A stretch of DNA of 64,000 bases, taken from Mycolicibacter sp. MU0083 (GTDB lineage Bacteria > Actinomycetota > Actinomycetes > Mycobacteriales > Mycobacteriaceae). The stretch spans positions 3,968,001 to 4,032,000 of the forward strand of contig NZ_OY726394.1 of assembly GCF_963378075.1 (NCBI RefSeq). The letters run 5' to 3'. Of the stretch, positions 24,524-33,700 are shown one piece after another. A program made the position numbers and the translations under genes. Numbering within the stretch: the stretch's first letter is position 1; each line of letters starts with the position of its first letter. Below the pieces are notes generated by a model. The model saw nothing but the letters and a program-made list of their open reading frames with translations. It had not been told where the DNA came from and did no database searches.

Positions 24524-26775
24524 TCACGGAACGTCGGCGCCGTTATAGCCCGTCCACACGATGCCGTCGGTGGTGCCGCCGTGAACCTCGACGGTGAACC
24601 ACTGGCCGGCGCCGCCGGTGTTGCCGGCGCCGGTGCCATTGCCGCCGTTGCCGGCCTGGTGGTTGCCGTTGATATAGGTGCCGTCGACGCCGCGCACCCC
24701 GCCACTGGTATATCCCGCCGCACCGCCCCGGCCGCCGTCGATGCCGTCGCCGCCGGTACCGCCGGCCATCACGCCGTCGGTGGCGGTGGCGCCGTCACCG
24801 AACGCGAAGAGCGACGTCTCCGCACCGCGGGGGACGCCGCCACCGATACCACCGTCGATACCGGCCCCGCCGTGGGCGCCGGTCACCGTGCCGCTGGCCT
24901 CGGCGCCCTCGCCACCGGCCAAGATGCTGCCGCCGGCGCCGTCGGCGCCGGTACCACCGCCCGTGGCGTTGCCACCGTTGCCGCCGTGGACGGTGCCGTG
25001 TGCGATACCCCCGGCGCCACCGTCGGGGTGGCCCACGTAGACCATCCCGCCGGCGCCGTTGCCGCCGACGCTGTCGGTGCCGGTGGCGTCACCACCGCTG
25101 CCGCCGGTGGCCGATCCGTGCGCGAGCCCACCCTGGAGGGCGGCGAGCTCACCCCTAGACCCGTCGCCGCCCCGGCCGCCGTCGATACCGTCGCCGCCGG
25201 CGCCGCCCTGCGCCACGGTGGTGCTCTCGGTGCCGTCGATGCTGCCGCCGGGGTTGCTGACGGTCAGGAAGCCGGACCCACCGAAACCACCGACACCGGC
25301 GTTGCCCCAACCGCCATCACCACCGGTGGCCGACGCCGCGATGATGGTGCTGTCGGTGCCGGCGACCCATGCCTGGGCTACCCCACCCGCGCCGCCGATG
25401 CCACCGTTGTTGCCGGCCCCGCCGTTCCCGCCTTGCAGGGTGACATCGCCGATGACGCCGCCGGCTGAGGCGCGGGCGGTCGCCGATCCTCCGGTGCCGC
25501 CGTCGCTGCCGGCCCCGGCGTTGCCCCCGATCAAGGTGCTGTCGGTGACCGCACTCCCGGCACCCTCGGCGACGATCAGCACGTCACCGCCTCCGCTGAC
25601 GCCCGTACCCACGCCCGCCTGCAGGGTGTTGCCGGTGATCGAGCCACCGGCAACGGCGACCAGCTCGACATGGCCACCGGAGCCGGGGACGTCGACGACG
25701 GTGTTGCCGCTGATCGTGCTGTCGATATCGACAAAGGCCCGCACGCCGGTGCCGGTTCCGCCGGTGGCTCCGGGGCCGTCCGCGGTCCCGTCGCCCCCGG
25801 CACCGCCGTCGCCGCCCGCCATCTCGGCAGCGCCGCCACCGGTCACGACGGCGCCACCGCCCCCGCCGCCGCCCCCGCCGCCGTTGCCCCCGGCGTCCGC
25901 GGTCCCGGCACCGCCGTGGCCGCCGGTCCCACCGGCGGTCGGGGCTCGAGCGCCATGCCGTCGTCGTCGACGGTGCCGTCCGCACCGTCGGCACCCCGGC
26001 CGCCGACCCCGCCGTCGCCGCCGCGGCCGTCCACCCCCGCCGCCCCGAGCGCACCCGCGGCACCGTCTGCCGAACCACCCATCCCGCCGTTGCCGCCGGC
26101 ACCGCCGGCCGTGCCGTCGCCGCCATCGGCGCCGAGGATGCCCGCGGTTATGCCGTCGACACCGTTCCAGCCGTTGCCCCCGGCCCCGCCGTTGCCGCCG
26201 TTGCCCCACATCTCGCCGCCGTGGCCACCGTTGCCGCCGTCGGCACCCAGCCCACCGGCACCGCCGTCACCACCGTTGCCCCAACCACCGGCCAGACCAC
26301 CGTTGCCGCCGGCCACCCCTTCGACATCCGACGACCAGCCGTTGCCTCCGTCGCCGAACCACAGCCCACCGGTCTGGCCGTCGACGCTGCCCTCGGTGCC
26401 GTCGGCACCGTTGCAGATCAGCCCGCAGGCGTCCCCGGTCAGCGGCGCGAACAGGAAGTTCACCACGTCGTTGACGCTGGAACCGAAGTCACTGGTGATC
26501 CAGTCCTGCATCATCTCGTGCAGTGGCAGGTAGAAGGTCTCCTGCCAGCTCTGCGCGAAGTCCGCGTCACCCCAGCCACCCTCGGACGCCCCCGGGTCCG
26601 CGGTGAACAGGTCGGTGAGCCACGCGAAGTCCAGCCCGAACAGCTCATCGGCCTGGGCGGGTGGTGCCGCCGCAGGCGCGACACCGAATGCCAGGAAAGC
26701 GGCGACGGTACTGCTGGCGCCTATCAGCCGGCGGTAGCGGCGCTTGGTGGATTCATTCCTCGCACGACCAGACAT
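24524..26775 (-). pseudogene. PGRS-3: PGRS/beta-helix-like protein with a frameshift
   Basis: The ATG at 26775 follows AAGGAG and opens a frame that is lost near 25945. Residues 1-275: signal segment (LIGASSTVAAFLAFG; AQA-D), a head with DLFTADPG, LHEMMQDWITSDFG and GDACGLICNG, then PGRS. The other frame carries on with APTAGGTGGHGG, the ten-glycine hinge (25851-25885), beta-helix-like repeats (NTVVDV, GSITGNTLQAG) and a class A cap ending NGADVP. Comparison with PGRS-4 (DAPTAGG at the same place) shows that one added base next to the C at 25945 restores a single frame of about 750 residues. The cause may be a real mutation or an assembly error in a GC-rich run. Confidence 0.8.
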
Positions 26776-26832
26776 GACCAGAGCTCCTTAACGGGGGCAT
26801 AACGATCACTCGGTAGAACCTGATAAAGAGGG

Positions 26833-26838
26833 ACCGTA
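26833..26838 (-). promoter_or_regulatory. Weak putative -10 of PGRS-3
   Basis: TACGGT on the - strand fits TANNNT and occupies the place of the PGRS-4 -10. A TTGTCG at 26861-26866 is 22 bp away, too far for a standard -35, so this promoter looks weaker or altered. The remainder of 26839-27236 is AT-richer intergenic sequence homologous to the region upstream of PGRS-4. Confidence 0.3.
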
Positions 26839-27236
26839 GATCGCTTATCGGGAGTTCGTCCGACAAATCGAATAATTACCGGATATCGCTATTGCCGGCG
26901 GACTCGGGTAACGCGTCACCGCAGTTCACAGGCTCAGATAGCCGGGTACATGGGCGCAAATGTTTGCTGAATGCAACGCCGGATCGCGGAACGATCTCGT
27001 TATTTCCCGGCGTGCGATAATTCGGCGGTACCGCGAGTCAGAATTACGCGGCTGCGTCATACGAAAATTACGTCCGCGGGTAGAGATATTCGGAAATTCG
27101 GGGTCACGGATTCCCGTACGCTCCAGCTGATCGGAGTTCTCGCCGCTTTCGGGGGAGCTATGCGGCAAACGTCGAATCGGCGACCGTCTCCGTCGGGCCG
27201 ACACCCCGAACCGTTGCCAGGCCACCCCCGAAAACA

Positions 27237-27269
27237 CCTCGACCCGGCCAGGGGGTGACCGGGTCGAGG
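27237..27269 (-). terminator. Hairpin terminator of PGRS-4
   Basis: CCTCGACCCGG (27237-27247) pairs perfectly with CCGGGTCGAGG (27259-27269), 35 bp past the PGRS-4 stop. Confidence 0.7.
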
Positions 27270-27303
27270 CGCCTTCCAGGGGGTTAGTGAAAGGAAGTCG
27301 TCA

Positions 27304-30180
27304 TCAGGGGTTGTTGGCTCCGTTGGTGCCGGTGAAGGTGTCGCCGTCGGAGACCGTCCCGTCGTTGTTGATGGTCTCGTAGGACTGGCCGTCGCCGCCG
27401 GTGATGCCGACTCCGGTGCCGGAGCCGCCGTCCCCGCCGGTCACATCACCGTTGGTGTAGCTGCCCGGTTCGGTGGACGCGACCGGGCCGCCCGGACCGA
27501 AGGCCCCGACGTGGACGTAGCCGGCTGCGCCGCCCTGGCCGCCGTCAATGCCGTCGCCGCCGGTCCCACCGACCACCGTGTTGTCGGTGGCGGTGGCACC
27601 GTCGCCGAGCGCGGAGATCTGGGTGGACTGTCCGTTGAAGACGCTGCCGCCGGTGCCGCCGTTGCTGCCGGACCCGCCGTTGACGCCGGTGACCGTACCG
27701 CTGGCCTCGGCGCCGTCGCCGCCGGCCAGGATGCTGCCCTTGCCGCCGGCGCCGCCGAGGCCGCCGGTTTCAGCGTCGCCGCCGTGGCCGCCCTGGGCGG
27801 TGCCGTGCGCGGTGCCCCCGCCGCCGCCGTCGGGACGACCGGCCTCGATCACCCCGCTGGCGCCGGCGCCGCCGACGCTGTCGGTGCCGGTGGCATCACC
27901 ACCGTTGCCGCCGGTGGCGCTGCCGTAGGCGAGCCCGCCCTGGGTGGCCTCGAGCTCACCCCAGGAACCGTCACCGCCCTGGCCGCCGTCGGTGCCGTTA
28001 CCGCCGTTGCCGCCGACGGCTTCAGCGGTCACGTCGGTGCCGCCGATGGTGCCGCCTGCCGAGTCGACCACCAGGAAGCCGGAACCCCCGTCGCCGCCGT
28101 CGCCGCCGTCACCGTCGCCGCCGTTGCCGCCGGTGGCCGAGGCGTTGGTGATGGTGGAGTCCGCGCCGATGGCCACGGCCTCAGCGGATCCACCGTCACC
28201 GCCGGTGCCGTCGTTACCGCCGGCGCCGCCGTCACCGCCGGTCACGGTGACGTTGTCGATGACCGCGCCGCTTTCGGCACCGGCCAGTGCGGTGCCCCCG
28301 TTCCCGCCGTCGCTGCCGGCTCCGGCGTTGCCGCCGGTCACGGTGCTGCCGGTGACGGTGCTACCGGGGCCGTAGGCGACAACCGTGACATCGCCGCCCA
28401 GTGCGGTGTCGGTGCCGGCGCCACCGCCCAGGGTGTTGCCGGTGATGGAGCCGCCGCCGGTGGCGATCAGTTCTACGCGACCGCCGTTGGGCCCGAGAAC
28501 GTCGGCGATGGTGTTGCCGGTGATCGTGCTGTCTTCGTCGACGAAGGCCCGCACGCTGGTGCCGGTGTCGCCGGTGGCTCCGGGGCCGTCCGCGGTGCCG
28601 TCACCGCCGGCACCGCCGTCCCCGCCGGTGATGTCGGCGGTGCCGCCGCCGCTCACACTGGCGCCGCCGCCTCCGCCGCCGCCACCGCCGCCGTGACCGA
28701 CCCCGTCGGCGGTGCCGGCGCTGCCGCTGCCGCCGGTCCCGCCGTTACCGCCGGTGGCTCCGTCGCCTTCGCCGGCACCGTTGCCGCCGGAACCGCCGTC
28801 GCCCCCGGCACCGTTGGCGCCGCCGTCGGTTCCCAGTCCGCCGTCACCGCCGGTCCCGCCGGCCGCACCCGTCTGCGCGTAGCCGTCGAACAGCAGGCCC
28901 GCACCGGCACCACCGTCGCCGCCCTGGCCACCGGTGCCACCGTTGCCGCCGAGGCCGTCGGCGGCGCCCAGGCCACCGGCGCCACCCGTGCCACCATTAC
29001 CGCCGGCGGTCGGGGCGTCGACGACGAAGCCCTCGTCATCGACGGTGCCGTCCGCACCGTTCGCACCGCGGCCGCCGACGCCGCCGTCACCGCCACGGCC
29101 GTCCACACCGGCGTCACCGACCGCACCCGCGGCACCGTCGGCCGAGCCGCCCTTACCGCCCTGACCGCCCTGGCCGGCCTGGCCCGCGGCGGCACCGTTG
29201 CCGCCGGTGCCTCCGACGCCGCCGGTCCCGTCGCCGCCGTTGGCGAAGGTTCCGGCCAGACCCTCGGCCCCGGTCCCGCCGTTACCGCCGTTGCCGCCGG
29301 CGCCGCCGACACCACCGGTGCCGCCGATGCCCATCCACGACGAACCGTCGCCGCCGTTACCGCCCTGGCCGCCGATGCCACCGGCGACACCGTCACCGCC
29401 GACACCGGTCCCGCCGTCCTCGAAGCTGCCGGTGGCGCCATCGGTGCCCGACCAGCCGGCACCGCCGGCGCCGCCGTTGCCGCCGTTGCCCCAGGCGCCG
29501 AAGCCCAGCGAGTCCTGCGCCTGGCCCGAGGATCCGCCGTTGCCGCCGTTGCCACCGGCCAACTGTGCGGTGCCCGCGCCGCCGGCACCGCCGTCGCCGC
29601 CGTTGCCCCACATCTCGCCGCCGTGCCCGCCGTTGCCGCCGTCGGCACCCAGGCCACCCGAGCCGCCGTCACCGCCGTTGCCGATGCCGCCGGCCAGGCC
29701 GCCGTTGCCGCCGGCCACTCCTTCGATGTCGGAGTTCCAGCCGTCGCCGCCGTCGCCGAACCACAGCCCGCCGGTCTGGCCGTCGACACTGTCCTCGGTG
29801 CCGTCGGCGCCGTTGCAGATCACGCCGCAGGCGTCCCCCGTGAACGGCGCGAACAGGTCGTTGATCACGCCGTTCACGACCTGGCCGAAGTCGGAGTTGA
29901 TCCAGTCCTGCAGGAAGTCGTGGAAGGGCAGGTAGGCGTTCTCCTGCCACATGATCGCGAAGTCGGGGCCGGCCAGGCCGCCGTCGGCGGTGCCCGGGTC
30001 GGCCCAGGTGTTGGGGTCGAACAGATCCCAGAACCAGTCCAGCCCGAAGTCGTCGGCCTGGGCCGGCGGTGCGACCGCGGGCGCCATACCGAAGGCCAGG
30101 AATGCGGCGGCCGCGCTGCTCGCGCCGATCACCCGGCGGTAGCGACGCTTGGTGGATTCACTCCGATGGCGACGAGACAT
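27304..30180 (-). CDS. PGRS-4: exported PGRS/beta-helix-like protein with Cys-pair head
   Basis: The product has 958 residues, the shortest intact member. The ATG at 30180 follows AAGGAG with about 8-nt spacing. Parts: basic start and hydrophobic segment (VIGASSAAAAFLAFGMAP) with AQA-D cleavage; a head of about 80 residues (FGLDWFWDLFDPNTW, FLQDWINSDFGQVVNGVIND) ending in FAPFTGDACGVICNGADGTE, which contains the only two cysteines of this region; PGRS with GGLWFGDGGDGW and MWGNGG; a run of ten glycines (28661-28694, near residue 495); beta-helix-like repeats (TITGNTIADV, GSITGNTLGGG, TVTGSTVTGG); and a class A cap ending FTGTNGANNP. It is the intact paralogue of PGRS-3. Function unknown. Confidence 0.87.
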   Translation of the reverse strand: MSRRHRSESTKRRYRRVIGASSAAAAFLAFGMAPAVAPPAQADDFGLDWFWDLFDPNTWADPGTADGGLAGPDFAIMWQENAYLPFHDFLQDWINSDFGQVVNGVINDLFAPFTGDACGVICNGADGTEDSVDGQTGGLWFGDGGDGWNSDIEGVAGGNGGLAGGIGNGGDGGSGGLGADGGNGGHGGEMWGNGGDGGAGGAGTAQLAGGNGGNGGSSGQAQDSLGFGAWGNGGNGGAGGAGWSGTDGATGSFEDGGTGVGGDGVAGGIGGQGGNGGDGSSWMGIGGTGGVGGAGGNGGNGGTGAEGLAGTFANGGDGTGGVGGTGGNGAAAGQAGQGGQGGKGGSADGAAGAVGDAGVDGRGGDGGVGGRGANGADGTVDDEGFVVDAPTAGGNGGTGGAGGLGAADGLGGNGGTGGQGGDGGAGAGLLFDGYAQTGAAGGTGGDGGLGTDGGANGAGGDGGSGGNGAGEGDGATGGNGGTGGSGSAGTADGVGHGGGGGGGGGGASVSGGGTADITGGDGGAGGDGTADGPGATGDTGTSVRAFVDEDSTITGNTIADVLGPNGGRVELIATGGGSITGNTLGGGAGTDTALGGDVTVVAYGPGSTVTGSTVTGGNAGAGSDGGNGGTALAGAESGAVIDNVTVTGGDGGAGGNDGTGGDGGSAEAVAIGADSTITNASATGGNGGDGDGGDGGDGGSGFLVVDSAGGTIGGTDVTAEAVGGNGGNGTDGGQGGDGSWGELEATQGGLAYGSATGGNGGDATGTDSVGGAGASGVIEAGRPDGGGGGTAHGTAQGGHGGDAETGGLGGAGGKGSILAGGDGAEASGTVTGVNGGSGSNGGTGGSVFNGQSTQISALGDGATATDNTVVGGTGGDGIDGGQGGAAGYVHVGAFGPGGPVASTEPGSYTNGDVTGGDGGSGTGVGITGGDGQSYETINNDGTVSDGDTFTGTNGANNP

Positions 30181-30237
30181 GATCTCTGCTCCTTAACGGG
30201 GACATAACGGACATTCGACAAAAGCTGATAGCGAAGG

Positions 30238-30266
30238 ACGTTAAGCCGCTTATCGGCGTTAGTCAA
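30238..30266 (-). promoter_or_regulatory. Putative sigma-A-like promoter of PGRS-4
   Basis: On the - strand TTGACT (30261-30266) and TAACGT (30238-30243) are 17 bp apart, the best-spaced of the family. The leader of about 50 nt contains CGTTATGTCCCCGTTAAGGAG-like sequence also present before PGRS-3. From 30267 to 30638 the gap holds only sequence homologous to the PGRS-3 upstream region. Confidence 0.6.
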
Positions 30267-30638
30267 AGGAATTCCAAAATTACCGATCAGATGTCTTATC
30301 GCTTCGTGGATGTAATACGTTGCTGCAGGTCACGGGCATGTTTGCCGTGATAATAAGTCGAGTTGTTTGCTGACTTCGACGCCAGTTAACGCGAAACTCC
30401 GCATATTCTGGCCACGCGGCGCACACCTAAGACCACGAGTCATATTTACGCTTGCGTAACGTACGAAAGTTATGATTACAGGTGGACATATTCGGACGTT
30501 CGACGCAGTTTGTGGCCCGAAAGCCCGGGCCTTTCGGAGTTCTCGCCGGTTCTGGGGATGTTGAGGCTGGTGGGGTCGAATGGACGATCAGCGACGCCCG
30601 CCCGGTGCCCCCGACGTTGCCAGCTAACCCGGAAAACG

Positions 30639-30668
30639 CTGCGGCCCGGTCGGGAGACCGGGCCGCAG
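30639..30668 (-). terminator. Second hairpin terminator of PGRS-5
   Basis: CTGCGGCCCGGTC (30639-30651) pairs perfectly with GACCGGGCCGCAG (30656-30668) around a GGGA loop. It repeats the stem of the hairpin 110 bp closer to the gene. Confidence 0.7.
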
Positions 30669-30748
30669 ACGTTTCCTGGATGTGGGCTGGGAGGCGGGAG
30701 CCGATCCGTGGGCTCACCGCGGGGGCGCCCGCAATACCCACAAACGCG

Positions 30749-30779
30749 CTGCGGCCCGGTCGGGAGGACCGGGCCGCAG
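30749..30779 (-). terminator. First hairpin terminator of PGRS-5
   Basis: A 13-bp perfect stem (30749-30761 with 30767-30779, 5-nt loop) lies 20 bp past the PGRS-5 stop. It has the same arms as the hairpin at 30639-30668. Confidence 0.75.
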
Positions 30780-30798
30780 CGACTTCTTCGACGGTGCG

Positions 30799-33700
30799 TT
30801 ACGAAGCGGGGGTGCCTGCCTCGCCGTCGGCGCCGCGCTCGCCGTCGGCGCCACCGTTGCCGCCGTTGCCACCGTTGCCGCCGATGCCATCGATATTGGC
30901 CGCAGCACCACCGGCACCACCGGCGCCGCCGGCCCCATCGTTGGTCGCGTCGACGTAGGTACCGCCGGCACCGCCGCCACCGCCATTACCGCCGGTCGCG
31001 GTCAGTTCGTCGCCGTGCTTGACACTGCCCAGACCGCCGTTTCCGCCGTTACCGCCGACAGCGCCGTTCTCGCCACCGGCACCACCGTCGCCACCGTTAC
31101 CACCGGTCGCAGTGCCGTCGGTGGTGGTACCGCCGTAACCCTGGACCAAACCCTGGCCACCGTTGCCACCGTTACCACCGTTCTCGCCGCCGGCGTTACC
31201 GCCGTTACCGCCGATACCGGTTCCGGAGGCGGTTCCCGCAGTACCGCCACCGGTGGCCTGCACCCAGCCCTGACCACCGTTGCCTCCGGTAGCGCCGTCA
31301 CCTTCGCCGCCGTTACCGCCGATGCCGGTACCCGACGCAGTTGCTCCGGGGACCTCAGCGGACACGTGACCCTCGCCGCCGTTACCACCGGTGCCACCGT
31401 TGCTGGCGTCACCACCGGTACCGCCCTGAGCGATACCGGTCACGACCGCGTCACCGTTGCCGTAGGTGCCGATATTGCCGTTACCGCCCTTACCACCGAC
31501 GCTGCCTTCTCCCGTGGCATTCCCACCGTTGCCGGCCTGCGCGAGGGTGTCGGCATCACCGGTGCTGCTACCAACGGCCAGCGAGTGCGACAGCAGGATG
31601 CCCTCGCCACCGGCGCCGCCGACGCCGCCGTCCTCACCGGTACCGCCGTTGCCGCCGATGACTTTACCTTCGACGCTGCTGTCGACTGCGATCGCGCCCA
31701 GCCATGCCTGGCCGCCGTCACCGCCTTCACTGCCCTCACCGTCGGCCACGCCACCGTTGCCGGCGGTCGAGATACCGGTCGCGGTGCTGCCGGCCTTGTT
31801 GGCCTGGACCAGGCTTCGGCCGCCGGCACCACCATCACCGCCGTTCTTACCGTCACCACCATTACCGCCGGTGGATTCGACACCGTCGATCTTGCCGCCG
31901 TTCTCCGCCTGCACGCTGGCCACACCGCCGGCACCACCGACGCCACCGTCGGTGCCGTAACCACCGTTGCCGCCCTGAGCCGTGACGCCGTCGACCGAGC
32001 CACCGCCCCCGACGATGACCTCGGCCTTGCCGCCGGCTCCGCCGGTGCCGCCGTTGATCCCGGCACCGTCGTCGCCGTCGCTCATGACGCCGAACTTGGC
32101 GAAGGCCTGGAGACCGGCGTGCCCGCCGGCACTGTCGGTACCGGCCTCTGCGTCAGCAGCGTTGTCACTGCCGGCGCCACCGATGCTGTGCACGTCGGAG
32201 ACCGTGCTGCCGTCACTGACCGTCAGGACCGCCTCACCACCGGCGCCACCGGTGCCCCCGTCACTACCGTCACCGCCAGCGCCACCTGTGGCAGAGCTGT
32301 CTTCCAACGTGCTGTCCTGCGTCACCGAGACGTTCGCGGCGCCACCCGCACCACCGGTGCCGTTGCCGATCGCATCGCCACCGGCACCACCGGTCACCTC
32401 GCTGTCGTGCGCAACACCGGTGCCGCCACCGGTGAGGGTGGCCGCACCACCCTGACCGCCGTCACCGCCGGCATCGTCGGCGCTGCCGTCACCGCCTGCG
32501 CCGCCTGCACCTCCTGTGACGGTGCTGCCGTCGCCGTCGATGCCACCCGCGTCACCCATGCCACCGGCACCGCCGGAACCGCCGGCATTAGCGGCACCCT
32601 GACCACCGTCACCACCGTCGCCGCCGGCACCGCCGATGGCCTCCACGCCGTCGGCGCTGCCTCGCACGCGGCCCATTGCGCCTTCGCCGCCGGTGCCGCC
32701 GGTTGCGCCGTCGGTGCCAGCGTTACCGCCGTTGCCGCCGTTACCGCCGGCCGCGGTGGCGTCAGTCGTGGTGGAGCCGTAGCCCTGGACCAGGCCCTGG
32801 CCACCGTTACCGCCGTTACCACCCACCGCGTCGGTTCCGCTCTCACCGGTTTCACCGCCGTCACCGCCCCGACCGATACCGGAAGCGGTTCCGTTCTGCG
32901 CCTGGACCCAGCCCATGCCGCCGTTGCCGCCGGTGCCGCCGTCGGCGTTACCGCCGTGACCGCCGAAGGCTTCACCCGAGGCGTAGGAGTTGATGGTCTC
33001 GGAGGACAGGTGCCCCTGACCGCCGTTACCGCCATGGCCGCCGTTGATAGCGCTACCGCCGTTACCGCCAGTCGCGGTTCCTGTCACCGTCCCCGTCTCA
33101 TCCTCGGTGGACGTGTAGTTGCCGTAGGTGCCGATGTTCCCATCGCCGCCCTTGCCGCCGACACTGCCTTCACCGGTGGCGTTGCCGCCGTTGCCAGCCT
33201 GCGCGAGGGTGTCGGCATCACCGGTGCTGCTACCAACGGCCAGCGAGTGCGACAGCAGGACGCCCTGGCCACCGGCACCGCCGACGCCGCCGTCCTCACC
33301 GGTACCGCCGTTCCCGCCGATGACTTCGCCTTCAACGCTGCTGTCGACTGCGATCGCACCCAGCCATGCCTGGCCGCCGTCACCGCCTTCACTGCCCTCA
33401 CCGTCGGCCTCGCCACCGTTGCCGGCGGTCGAGATGCCGGTCGCGGTGCTGCCGGCCTTGTTGGCCTGGACCAGGCTTCGGCCGCCGGCACCACCATCGC
33501 CGCCGTTCTTACCGTCACCACCATTACCGCCGGTGGATTCGACGCCGTCGATCTTGCCGCCGTTCTCCGCCTGCACGCTGGCCACACCACCGGTGCCGCC
33601 GGCACCGCCATTGGTGCCGCTACCGCCCACACCGCCGAAGACGTGGGTATCGGTGACCTGCGAGCCGTTCTTGGCAACAATCTCAGCCAAGCCGCCGGTG

